Shown here in pieces: positions 55,973 to 64,000 of a stretch of DNA of 64,000 nt (the stretch's first letter is position 1; every line of letters begins with the position of its first letter). The notes beneath the pieces are model-generated. The model was not told the DNA's origin. It did not search any database and saw only the letters and a program-made list of their open reading frames with translations. The stretch covers positions 62,001 to 126,000 of the forward strand of contig NZ_FNYT01000003.1 in NCBI RefSeq assembly GCF_900109135.1. Reading direction: 5' to 3'. The translations under genes were made by a program, and so were the position numbers. Source of the DNA: Trichococcus ilyis (lineage in GTDB: Bacteria; Bacillota; Bacilli; Lactobacillales; Aerococcaceae).

Positions 55973-58186
55973 CTAAATTCTGCCTTTGCGGAATTGTCCA
56001 GGCGTCATACCATTTATTTTTTTGAACAACCGATTGAAGTAACTTGGATTGTAACCGATACCTTCCGCAATCAGATTGATCTGCTCATCCGTTTCCAGCA
56101 ACAAACGTTTTGCTTCTGCAATCCGGATGTCGGTCAGGTAATCGATGAAATTGACTTTTTTGATGCGCTTGAACTCCTTGCTCAGATAAACCGGATCAAT
56201 CTTGAATTGGTCGGCGACCGTCTCCAAAGAGATCTGCTCATTCTGGAATTCCCGCTGCATGTACAAAGCGACGTCTTGGATCAGTTCGTTTGCGGTATCG
56301 CTGATTTTTTCCTGCCACAACAGTGTAATGGGCTTTAGGAAATCAGCGAAAAGGAAGCGGCTGATTTCATCTGGATCCAGCATCCGTCGAATCCGTTTGA
56401 GGATGACGTCTTTCGACAGATAGTCGCTCGAGGAGACGCCGTTTTCGTTCAGTTGGAATTCGATATGATCATAGAGCCGCTCAACCGATACGAGAACAGC
56501 GAATTGGCGCGGTTGTTCATCAGTCACCTGACGGATGAACACGCCGATATTTTCCTGCAGTTCCTCAAAGTAACAACTCTTGAGCGCCGTGATGAGATTA
56601 CGTTCAGAGCTGATCGGGTATTTCGGCGGCAACATCCGTCCCGTTTCGAGCGCCAATTGTTGGTTTTCCAGTTTCAGATATTGATAATCGATATTCTTGC
56701 GCAACTTTTCCACCAATTCAGGAATCTGACGGAATTGATGTGTGATTGGTGTCGCCACGATTGTCACATAACGCCCGGCGACCCGATTGATTTGTTCGAA
56801 CAGATGCTGGATATAGGCATCCCCTTTACTTTGGTCCGAGACCATGGCAAATGTCAGCATCGTCAGGCCGTCGAACGGAATCACAACCCCGTCTTCGAAA
56901 TGCAGACTAGTTACATCGTTCACGATATTGTCCAGCGCAAACAGCGTGAACTCATCTTCGCGCCTCTTATCGTCGGTATGGATCGGTCCGTTGATTTGGA
57001 TAAAGAACAGCTGATAACCGGCATACTCCAGATTCCAATGTTTCTTGCGAAGTAGGCGCTGGAGCTCTTCTTCCGGCAGATAACCGTAATATCCCTCAAG
57101 GATGCGCCGGACGATCGACCGCTTCTCGGTCAACGATGAACGCGCCGCAATTTTCTTCAGATTGCCCTGCTCGTCCGTCATCTGTTGCCAACGTTCCGCC
57201 AGGAAGGTCAGTTCATCCTGGCCATCCCAGTTGTCGCCGAACATTTTCTCCATCGTTCTTCCAAACGGTTGGTACTGCTTTTTGGCAAAGAACTGGCTCA
57301 AAAAGACCATAACAACAATCAGGATCAGGCTAGCTGCCACCAAGGAACTGGCAAATTTGCTGACGGGCTGCGTGATAGCAGCCATCGGGACCATGGAATA
57401 AAAAATCCAGGTCTGATTCAGGCGTTCCGATGGGACAGCGGTCACGCTGTATTGGTCCCCGCCATGGCTTTCGATCCAGGACCCGCTCTGTTTCTTCTCC
57501 TCAGCCAAGTATTTGATCATACTGCTGTCGCTGGCGGCCGAGAAACGTCCTTTATCGAAGGAAATCGCAGTCGCGCTGTAGTCGATTTTGGTGTCATCGA
57601 AGAAATTCAGCAGCTTCTTCTGATCGATGACTGCCACCATATAGATTGAAGGATTGTTCCGGTCCAGATGACCGATATTCTGAATAAATAAGAGCTCATC
57701 ATCACTGTTGAATTTCCACTGGTAGTCCTGGTCATTATCGATCTGGTACTTTTCATTGAATTTCTCTGCGTCCTTATCTGTGAACTCAAACGTACCTCCG
57801 CTTTCCAACCCGAATGGCTGGTCTCCGAAGGAATAGACGCCGATATTCTTTACGTAGTTCGAACTGTTCGTCAAATAAAACAATTCTTCGGATATCCGGT
57901 TGAGGGTCATGTAATCGGTGGTCAGCGAGTAGTTCTCGGTCTGGTAGCGTTCCTGAAAGGATTGGCCCCAGACACTCAGTGACACTTCCAGCTGGGAAAG
58001 CTGCTGGTTGATGTTCTCGACGACACCTTCGACTTGCTGGGTGTGCTGGTCCTGATAGGCTTTTTGTATTGGCTCTATCAGGTAGAAATGCAGCAGAATC
58101 GCGACCAAAAGAATCGGCAGCGCCACCCATAGGCTGAGTATTTGCAGGCGGCGTTGATAGCCGCCCTTCTTAAAAAAAATCATCAT
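55973..58186 (-). CDS. Membrane-bound AraC-family regulator (YesS-like)
   Basis: A 737-residue sensor-regulator. A membrane helix at ~14-36 is followed by a large extracytoplasmic sensor to ~275, a second helix at ~280-305, a linker, and a C-terminal AraC DNA-binding domain (Phe-Lys-Ile-Asp-Pro-Val-Tyr-Leu-Ser-Lys-Glu-Phe-Lys and Glu-Gly-Ile-Gly-Tyr-Asn-Pro-Ser-Tyr-Phe-Asn-Arg-Leu-Phe-Lys). Bacillus YesS of this type activates rhamnogalacturonan genes. It likely senses oligosaccharides outside the cell and controls this locus. Confidence 0.9.
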   Translation of the reverse strand: MMIFFKKGGYQRRLQILSLWVALPILLVAILLHFYLIEPIQKAYQDQHTQQVEGVVENINQQLSQLEVSLSVWGQSFQERYQTENYSLTTDYMTLNRISEELFYLTNSSNYVKNIGVYSFGDQPFGLESGGTFEFTDKDAEKFNEKYQIDNDQDYQWKFNSDDELLFIQNIGHLDRNNPSIYMVAVIDQKKLLNFFDDTKIDYSATAISFDKGRFSAASDSSMIKYLAEEKKQSGSWIESHGGDQYSVTAVPSERLNQTWIFYSMVPMAAITQPVSKFASSLVAASLILIVVMVFLSQFFAKKQYQPFGRTMEKMFGDNWDGQDELTFLAERWQQMTDEQGNLKKIAARSSLTEKRSIVRRILEGYYGYLPEEELQRLLRKKHWNLEYAGYQLFFIQINGPIHTDDKRREDEFTLFALDNIVNDVTSLHFEDGVVIPFDGLTMLTFAMVSDQSKGDAYIQHLFEQINRVAGRYVTIVATPITHQFRQIPELVEKLRKNIDYQYLKLENQQLALETGRMLPPKYPISSERNLITALKSCYFEELQENIGVFIRQVTDEQPRQFAVLVSVERLYDHIEFQLNENGVSSSDYLSKDVILKRIRRMLDPDEISRFLFADFLKPITLLWQEKISDTANELIQDVALYMQREFQNEQISLETVADQFKIDPVYLSKEFKRIKKVNFIDYLTDIRIAEAKRLLLETDEQINLIAEGIGYNPSYFNRLFKKINGMTPGQFRKGRI

Positions 58187-58195
58187 GCAACATCC

Positions 58196-58993
58196 TTACG
58201 CTAGTGTATTTAGCCCAGTATGAAGTTTCTTGATTTCACCATCGATGGTTACCCATATCGGTTGATCGGAAGGATTCAGGACAGTTTCTCCGGAAACAGA
58301 AAAGACAAGCCGCCGGGAAGCGGACATGTACCTCTTGAATTCAATATTCGTGCAGTACCAGATATCCCTCCTGTTACCCGTCGCTCTGCAGAAAGACTCT
58401 ATAAGATCCCAGTTGCCATCATTGTCGAACTCGTAGCTGTGGCCCCAGACATACATCAGGTGCAGATACTGCTTCTTCGATAGGCCGATGAATGTTTCGC
58501 CGTGCTTCAGCAAATCATGGTTATGGTGACAGGTTGCCTGCCACTCATACCAATCATTCGGCAACGAAAAGTTATGGCTGCTGCCGACGATGCGCCCATA
58601 TTCGATCCCCAATGCTGGCAACAAGCGCTTGATCGCCTCCGTATAGGAGCCGTTAGGGTAGGAAAAGCCCTGCACCGGATACGGAACCAACGCTTCCAAC
58701 GCGCGGCGGTCCTCCAGTATTTCCTCCATCACCTTGTCCAATGGGCAACGGGCGATGGTCGGATGCGTATACGTGTGGCAAGCTAGCTCATGGCCGGCAT
58801 AAAGAGCCGCGACTTCTTCTTCCGGGATGCGTTCCGGATCTGAAAAGCGTCCGCCGTTCAAGTGAAAAGTCCCCTTCATACCGTAACGGTCGAATATTTC
58901 CACCAAGCGGCGATCGCTCTCCTTTCCGTCGTCATAACTGAATGTTAGCGCTTTAAATTTACCTTCCGGATAACAAATATAGTACTGTTTCAT
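58196..58993 (-). CDS. Polysaccharide deacetylase-family protein (NodB-like, CE4)
   Basis: A 265-residue protein. The NodB core shows Thr-Phe-Ser-Tyr-Asp-Asp-Gly near 17 (catalytic and metal Asp) and His-Thr-Tyr-Thr-His-Pro near 74 (metal His pair). No signal peptide. In this operon it may deacetylate pectic oligosaccharides, though CE4 enzymes more often act on chitin-like or peptidoglycan substrates. It stands 10 bp before the YesS gene. ATG with AGGAGG. Confidence 0.85.
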   Translation of the reverse strand: MKQYYICYPEGKFKALTFSYDDGKESDRRLVEIFDRYGMKGTFHLNGGRFSDPERIPEEEVAALYAGHELACHTYTHPTIARCPLDKVMEEILEDRRALEALVPYPVQGFSYPNGSYTEAIKRLLPALGIEYGRIVGSSHNFSLPNDWYEWQATCHHNHDLLKHGETFIGLSKKQYLHLMYVWGHSYEFDNDGNWDLIESFCRATGNRRDIWYCTNIEFKRYMSASRRLVFSVSGETVLNPSDQPIWVTIDGEIKKLHTGLNTLA

Positions 58994-59097
58994 AAGATCC
59001 TCCTAGTCAAAGGCGTCTCCTTCATACTCCAACATCATAAAACAGAAATGAAAGATGCGCCACTATCAATTTTTTCACACACTCAAAAAAGTGATGC

Positions 59098-59976
59098 TTA
59101 ACCCTTCACGGAACCCACCAACATGCCCTTTGCGAAGTGTTTCTGCAGGAACGGATAAAAAATCAGAATCGGCAATGTGGCCACGATGATGACCGCAAAT
59201 TTCATGCCTTGTTCAGGCGGAATGTAGTTCGGGTCCAAGTTGCTCAAGGCACTGCTTGCGCTCGAAGACATCGTGATCTGGCGCAGCAGCAATTGGATCG
59301 GCCACTTTGAGGAATCATTGATGTACAGCAGTCCGCTCATGAAGTCGTTCCAGATTCCGACTGCGTAGAACAAAGTGAAAGTCGCTATGACAGGTTTCGA
59401 AAGTGGCAGCATGATTTTCCAAAGAATGCCCAACTCGGTGCAACCATCCATCTTCGCGGACTCCTCCAGCTCGATCGGCATCTCCTGGAAAAAATTCTTG
59501 ATGATCATCAGGTTGAATGGATTAATCGCAATCGGCAGGATCAATGCCCAATAGGAATCTATTAATCCAAGGTTCTTCACGACGATGAAGGTAGGGATCA
59601 TCCCGCCTGAAAACAGCATCGCGAAGATGACCAGATTCAACAGCACATTCCTGCCTTTCAGGTGTCTCCTTGATAGCGGATAAGCAAATGTGAACGTGAA
59701 GAATAGTTGCACGAGCGTTCCCACTACCGTCACACCGGTTGTGACGAACAAACTGCGCATAAAGGCCGGCGTTGAAAAAATATATTTATAGGATTCCAGG
59801 CTGAAGGTATTCGGCCAAAGAAAGAATGCCCGCGTAGACAATTCGTGTTCGGTAGCAAAGGATCCAGCAACCACGTAAATAAACGGGAGGACCATCAAGA
59901 TGCCGAGCAGTCCCAAAAAAATTATGTTCAGGACATCGAAGATGCGCCCTCCCTTTGTATTGTGCATATTTTTCAT
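59098..59976 (-). CDS. Carbohydrate ABC transporter permease (LplC/YtcP-type)
   Basis: A 292-residue permease with six membrane helices and the EAA loop Glu-Glu-Ser-Ala-Lys-Met-Asp-Gly-Cys-Thr-Glu near 185. It pairs with the LplB-type permease gene 21 bp upstream. In Bacillus, YtcP/YteP import rhamnogalacturonan oligomers. No ATPase is encoded nearby; such importers often share a common MsmX-like ATPase. Confidence 0.9.
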   Translation of the reverse strand: MKNMHNTKGGRIFDVLNIIFLGLLGILMVLPFIYVVAGSFATEHELSTRAFFLWPNTFSLESYKYIFSTPAFMRSLFVTTGVTVVGTLVQLFFTFTFAYPLSRRHLKGRNVLLNLVIFAMLFSGGMIPTFIVVKNLGLIDSYWALILPIAINPFNLMIIKNFFQEMPIELEESAKMDGCTELGILWKIMLPLSKPVIATFTLFYAVGIWNDFMSGLLYINDSSKWPIQLLLRQITMSSSASSALSNLDPNYIPPEQGMKFAVIIVATLPILIFYPFLQKHFAKGMLVGSVKG

Positions 59977-59997
59977 GTGTTTTTCTCCTTCCGTGGC

Positions 59998-60939
59998 TTA
60001 GTAAAGGCCGCTTTCGCCAAATTTTTTCGCTAATCGGTTTGTAGAAAAGACTAGGATGATGCCGATGACTGATTTGAATAACCCGACTGCCGTCGAATAA
60101 CTGTAGGCACCGTTCGTGATCCCCATCATGTAGACATAGGTATCAAAAACATCCGCAACCGGCCGATTCAACTGATTCGTCATCAAATAGAACTGATCGA
60201 ATCCGGTTGAAAGTATCGAACCCACTTTCATGATCAACATAATGATAATCGTGGAACGGATCGCCGGCAAAGTGATGTGCCAAACCCGGCGGAATCTTCC
60301 GGCGCCATCCATGATGGCCGCTTCGTATTGTTCCTGATCGACCCCGGCCAAGGCGGCAAGATAGATGATTGTGCCCCAGCCCATTTCCTTCCAGATCGAC
60401 TGGAGGATGATCATCGGGCGGAACCATGTGGGATCCGTTAGGAAGTCAATTTCCTTTCCGGTCAGACTCAGCACGATTTCCGTAATGGCCCCATGGTCGA
60501 GGTTGAAAAGAATATGCCATAAACTGACGACGATCGTCCATGACAAAAAGTGTGGCACATAGACGAAAGTCTGAATCGTGCGCTGATAAACTTTCAGCCG
60601 TACTTCATTCAACAGGAGCGCCAAAAGTATCGGAGCGGGGAACGCAAACAGGATGTTCAGAAAAGCAATCGCTAGCGTATTCCAGAATATCCGGAAAAAA
60701 TCTGGGTTGGTGAAGAAATCCTGGAAATTCTCCAACCCTACCCACTTGCTTTCCGCGATTCCGAGGAAAGGCACGTAATCCTTGAACGCGATAATAAGTC
60801 CATACATCGGGGCGTATTTGAAAATCGCGAAATACAATAAGCCGGGTATCGTTAAAATATAGAGCCATTTATTCTGTTTGATGTGATTTAAAGCACTGAT
60901 TTGTTTCTTTTTCGGTATTTCTTTGATTGTTGATTCCAT
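59998..60939 (-). CDS. Carbohydrate ABC transporter permease (LplB/YteP-type)
   Basis: A 313-residue permease with six membrane helices. It has Pro-Met-Tyr-Gly-Leu-Ile-Ile-Ala-Phe-Lys-Asp-Tyr near 50 and the EAA loop Tyr-Glu-Ala-Ala-Ile-Met-Asp-Gly-Ala near 215. Partner of the LplC-type permease. The solute-binding protein (LplA/YtcQ-like) is not in the window and may lie to the right. GGAGG site. Confidence 0.9.
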   Translation of the reverse strand: MESTIKEIPKKKQISALNHIKQNKWLYILTIPGLLYFAIFKYAPMYGLIIAFKDYVPFLGIAESKWVGLENFQDFFTNPDFFRIFWNTLAIAFLNILFAFPAPILLALLLNEVRLKVYQRTIQTFVYVPHFLSWTIVVSLWHILFNLDHGAITEIVLSLTGKEIDFLTDPTWFRPMIILQSIWKEMGWGTIIYLAALAGVDQEQYEAAIMDGAGRFRRVWHITLPAIRSTIIIMLIMKVGSILSTGFDQFYLMTNQLNRPVADVFDTYVYMMGITNGAYSYSTAVGLFKSVIGIILVFSTNRLAKKFGESGLY

Positions 60940-60952
60940 TCCGTTTCCTCCT

Positions 60953-63451
60953 TCAGCTCCGGTCGGTCATGTGACCGCCGATCCATTCCAAGCAACCTAT
61001 TGTGTTCAGACACCACTGCGACACTACATTTGTGGAAATCCAAGGCATTTCTTCTACCGGCTTCCAGATGTCTGTCTGTTTCAGTGTTTCTTCAACCGGT
61101 AGCGGTACACCGGACAGTTCATTCGTTGTGAGAATCTTCCAAGACTGGTTGGCGATGGCTTTATCATTTCTGACGACTGCCCCGTAAGCCATCATCGTGG
61201 TCCCGAACATTGGCCAAGAAAAATGCGGTTCCGACAACTTCCCTTTGGATGCCTGAAGCTTCTCTTCGGGAGTGAGACTATACATCCAACCGAATTCACC
61301 GAGCATCTGGTTCCATTCGGGATCCTCTAAGTTCTGCGCCAATTCCAGCCAGACCTGCGGAGCTCCAAACGAAATGACCATATGATAACCACCTGCATTT
61401 CCTGTCCCCATGTATTGGAGTTCCTTCGTTTTTGGGTTGAAGAGATAGGTCGGACCGGACAGCAACCGGTCCGGCGTTGCTTTGATGCAGGCAATCCCGG
61501 TCCTGATTTTTTCGAGGTAGGTTTCGTCGCCTGTCCTTTCCCACTGCGTGAACCAGTTGGAAACAAGCGCCGACCAATCCGGACCGACCCGGATCGGTAC
61601 CCATTCCTCGGTCCGTTCGTAGAACTCGCGCATCGGTGCCAAGCCTTCGAAGGCGTACGTTTCATTGTCCTTCACCTGTTCCATGATTTCGCCGATCCGC
61701 TCATCCGCCGTTAAATAATAATAATAGCGGTGCAATCCAGCCATCGAAATACGCACTTCTTTGCACTGGCAACCCCAGTGCAGTACGTTGTGACGCGATC
61801 CGAGCCCTCTGTATTCCCCGGCATGGTACTGGTCCACCTCGGAGGTATGACGCGTCATCGCCTCTGCGAAACGGAATACTTCCGGATCGCCCGTGCGCAG
61901 GAAGTCGAGCCATAGCCACATGTTCGGCACGAGCTCGGTGTTCTGCCAAGCATAACCGCCCAAATCGTAGCGCCACTGATGGCGGTAACGGTCGTAGGTA
62001 TGCATGACGTCTCCGTAGTTCCAGTAGCCGTACCAGCTGCGCTTATCGACTTCCTTCACGTAGAATTTCCGTAACGCCAGCATCTGATCCTCAAGTCGGG
62101 CCATTTTCGGATTGGTGCGGTTCGGCAGGCTAAAGGAACCGAATACTTTTGTCTGACGGTAGTCTTCCGGAGTAGCCACGATCAACGCTGGGTTTCGGTT
62201 CTCTAGGGCTAGTTCAAAGAGTTCGGCATTGCTGAGCGGTTCCGCACAGAGGTCAAGCCACAAACGGGTCGTATTGGCGACACCCACAGCAGTAGACCGA
62301 ATTTCCTCCATCCCTTCATAGGCGCTCAGCATATGATCACGCGGCGAGTAATGCGAAAAGTCCATCTCACCTGCTTCCGGACTCCAAAGCCAGGCAATCA
62401 TTTTGGTGCGGTGACCGGTCAGATCTCTGACTTCGATTGCGGATGGCGCTTTTTCCCAGAATTTTTCGATGCTACAGGCAACCCCGCCTGTTTCCCCGCC
62501 GGCATAAACGCTTCCCAAGGAACGGCTACCATCCCCGATCAATAGCGGTGCATAGCCCGGCTCGGTCTGTTTCTTCAGCGTATAGGAGCGGTGGTTGATT
62601 TGGGTCAGCGAAAAGTTGTTCCAGACCGCATTTTCCTTGGCATGGATCAGCATCGGTCTGTCCGTTTCGGTCAGCTGGACGATTTCGCCGGCCGCCTGTT
62701 TGGCGTATTGCGGATGTTTTTCATAAAAACGGCGGGACATTAACAATTGACCTGGTTCGGCATAGACGCCACTTTCACCGACGAATTTCACATGGCGGTT
62801 CCAACTTTCCCCTGTCAGCGTGGTCTCATACGCAATACCGATTCCTTTGATTGGTTTGGAATCAATCACGATTAAGGTATGTACAATATCTAATCTGTTG
62901 ACTTCGTGGTAAAAGCGGAAGCGTACGATGAACTGCTGTAGCTCTGTATTGTCCTGATAGATATAGCCACTGACCTTCACAACAGCTTTGAGCGGACCAT
63001 TTTCTTCCAGAATCAAATCAGTAACTTTTGAAGAGAGCGTTCCTTCAGCGTATTTTGCTTCAATCCGCAGATCTGTCAATTTAGCTTCACCGGCAATCTT
63101 TACCCAATCCAGTAAGTTCTTCCCTTCCCCGTGTTTCGGGAAGAAAGCTTTCAGGGAACCGTTATCGATATAGATGCCGTTATAGCGTGATTCGGCGATA
63201 TTACCGGAAAGCTGCTTGCCTTGTTGCAAATCGATCAGCGTACTTGTTTTGTCAAAGATACCAGCGTGTCCGGTCCATTTGATGCTGCCGTCCGGCCAGA
63301 AAGCCAGCGCTTTTGTCTGCAGCGGTGTTCCATCGAGCCAGAAGGTTTGGGATTGTAATGTCTCTTTTGTTAATTCCCCCTTTTTCCAAGGAGTTCCCCA
63401 GTTGATGCCTCGTTTAATTCCAGGTTGTTTTTCAAGCCATTTCAGTGTCAT
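60953..63451 (-). CDS. YetA-like large putative pectin-degrading enzyme
   Basis: An 832-residue protein without a signal peptide. The N-terminal ~360 residues are strand-rich, and the rest is helical with Trp/Tyr-rich repeats as in an (alpha/alpha) toroid (e.g. Trp-Tyr-Gly-Tyr-Trp-Asn-Tyr-Gly-Asp near 480, His-Trp-Gly-Cys near 565). It resembles Bacillus YetA, encoded beside lplABCD, and exo-acting glycoside hydrolases/lyases with this two-part layout. A role in rhamnogalacturonan breakdown is inferred from context. AAAGGAG site; the start overlaps the yesL end by 20 bp. Confidence 0.6.
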   Translation of the reverse strand: MTLKWLEKQPGIKRGINWGTPWKKGELTKETLQSQTFWLDGTPLQTKALAFWPDGSIKWTGHAGIFDKTSTLIDLQQGKQLSGNIAESRYNGIYIDNGSLKAFFPKHGEGKNLLDWVKIAGEAKLTDLRIEAKYAEGTLSSKVTDLILEENGPLKAVVKVSGYIYQDNTELQQFIVRFRFYHEVNRLDIVHTLIVIDSKPIKGIGIAYETTLTGESWNRHVKFVGESGVYAEPGQLLMSRRFYEKHPQYAKQAAGEIVQLTETDRPMLIHAKENAVWNNFSLTQINHRSYTLKKQTEPGYAPLLIGDGSRSLGSVYAGGETGGVACSIEKFWEKAPSAIEVRDLTGHRTKMIAWLWSPEAGEMDFSHYSPRDHMLSAYEGMEEIRSTAVGVANTTRLWLDLCAEPLSNAELFELALENRNPALIVATPEDYRQTKVFGSFSLPNRTNPKMARLEDQMLALRKFYVKEVDKRSWYGYWNYGDVMHTYDRYRHQWRYDLGGYAWQNTELVPNMWLWLDFLRTGDPEVFRFAEAMTRHTSEVDQYHAGEYRGLGSRHNVLHWGCQCKEVRISMAGLHRYYYYLTADERIGEIMEQVKDNETYAFEGLAPMREFYERTEEWVPIRVGPDWSALVSNWFTQWERTGDETYLEKIRTGIACIKATPDRLLSGPTYLFNPKTKELQYMGTGNAGGYHMVISFGAPQVWLELAQNLEDPEWNQMLGEFGWMYSLTPEEKLQASKGKLSEPHFSWPMFGTTMMAYGAVVRNDKAIANQSWKILTTNELSGVPLPVEETLKQTDIWKPVEEMPWISTNVVSQWCLNTIGCLEWIGGHMTDRS

Positions 63452-64000
63452 TTTTCAGTTGTGCTCCTTTCAATTTTTCTTCGTTGTCTTCAAAATACTT
63501 CAGGTAAAGTCCCATATTTCCATAGACCCACACGCCGACACTGAGGAACGACAACAAGCCGGGCAACATATACGAGACCGTGCTGCAGATGCCCAGCCAG
63601 AGGAGCGCCAACAAGCAGCCAAATGGATTATAGGTCAAAAATTTCAATGCGGAAGGAAAATAGCTGCGGAGCGGCAACTCGTAAAACTCGTACATCGCGA
63701 ATAGCGTATTCACAGTCGCCAACATCGCCCCTTGGCTCACCAGGAAAACAAGCAGTGCTGCAGTTCCGAGATGCGGCAAGAACAACTGCTGGACCGCCAA
63801 CATCGGCAAACCGTAGAGAGCTACAATTGCCAGAAAAATTTGGTTAGATGAAATGAAGTGCGTGCGGTAATAGAAAAAAAAGCTTGAGTAAAAATTCATA
63901 CCTTGCTGACGGTGGAGCGCTTTCGCCACATGATGTGCTGCTTGGAGGCTCGGTGCCAATCCGAAGATGCCCAACCCAAGCAGCGTTCCTAGTATAATTG
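63432..64000 (-). CDS. DUF624/YesL-family membrane protein (5' end outside window)
   Basis: The frame is open through the right edge, so the N-terminus is missing. About 189 residues are present with four or five hydrophobic segments. The conserved DUF624 lead (Gly-x-Leu-Leu-Gly-Leu-Gly-Ile-Phe-Gly-Leu-Ala-Pro-Ser) is seen at the edge. YesL-type proteins accompany rhamnogalacturonan and other carbohydrate ABC loci; their function is unknown. A TTG at 63974 is not a credible start because homologous residues continue upstream. Confidence 0.8.
   Translation of the reverse strand, partial: IILGTLLGLGIFGLAPSLQAAHHVAKALHRQQGMNFYSSFFFYYRTHFISSNQIFLAIVALYGLPMLAVQQLFLPHLGTAALLVFLVSQGAMLATVNTLFAMYEFYELPLRSYFPSALKFLTYNPFGCLLALLWLGICSTVSYMLPGLLSFLSVGVWVYGNMGLYLKYFEDNEEKLKGAQLKNDTEMA

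Overview
The window looks like a chromosomal segment of a low-to-moderate GC Gram-positive bacterium, most likely a Lactobacillales member of the Carnobacteriaceae (Trichococcus-like). That placement is an inference. It rests on strong AGGAGG ribosome sites, a methionine-specific T-box in front of mmuPM, a BirA-type operator in front of bioY, and pectin genes of the Bacillus yes/yte/lpl type. Nearly all genes lie on the minus strand. No rRNA or tRNA gene was seen.

1-9350: the 3' end of a MerR-type regulator, an alpha/beta hydrolase, a TetR regulator, and a leftward operon bioY - acyl-CoA ligase - thiolase - two MaoC-fold dehydratase subunits - SDR - FabK-like enoyl reductase. Together these enzymes could run a full chain-extension cycle on an activated acid. 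A BirA operator and promoter lie at 9175-9205. A transposase-less IS605/IS1341-type element (tnpB plus a probable omega RNA) has inserted between that promoter/SD and the bioY start codon.

9400-26700: an A+T-rich defence island. It holds two MazG-like pyrophosphohydrolases; a three-gene module (PD-(D/E)XK-like protein, SNF2 helicase, GmrSD-like DUF262/HNH protein) directly behind hsdR; a phase-variable type I restriction system (hsdM, expressed hsdS, oppositely oriented silent hsdS and a tyrosine recombinase between them, hsdR); and a Nudix hydrolase paired with a phospholipase-D-like/helicase/DUF3427 protein.

26700-44300: metabolic and housekeeping genes. These are a DeoR regulator with a HAD phosphatase, small unknown genes, an aldo/keto reductase behind a MerR-type promoter, hicAB, an RpiR-controlled PTS - rpiA - Gfo/Idh - HAD operon, mmuP-mmuM behind a Met T-box, SDR, AraC/EamA, flavodoxin and GNAT. 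Three intergenic regions carry three-unit arrays of palindromes spaced every 50-51 bp.

44400-64000: a rhamnogalacturonan/uronate utilisation locus. Part one runs GH105 unsaturated uronyl hydrolase, TRAP transporter (DctP/Q/M), sugar isomerase-like protein, AraC regulator, rhamnose mutarotase, KDPG aldolase, KduI and KduD. Part two runs a DUF624 YesL-like protein (cut by the window edge), a YetA-like enzyme, LplB/LplC-type ABC permeases, polysaccharide deacetylase, a YesS-type membrane AraC regulator and an acetylesterase-GH42 fusion. In the model, surface or imported enzymes trim pectin side chains, GH105 releases the unsaturated uronate, KduI/KduD convert it to 2-keto-3-deoxygluconate, and KdgA splits the phosphorylated product. 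The KDG kinase and the ABC solute-binding protein are not in the window.
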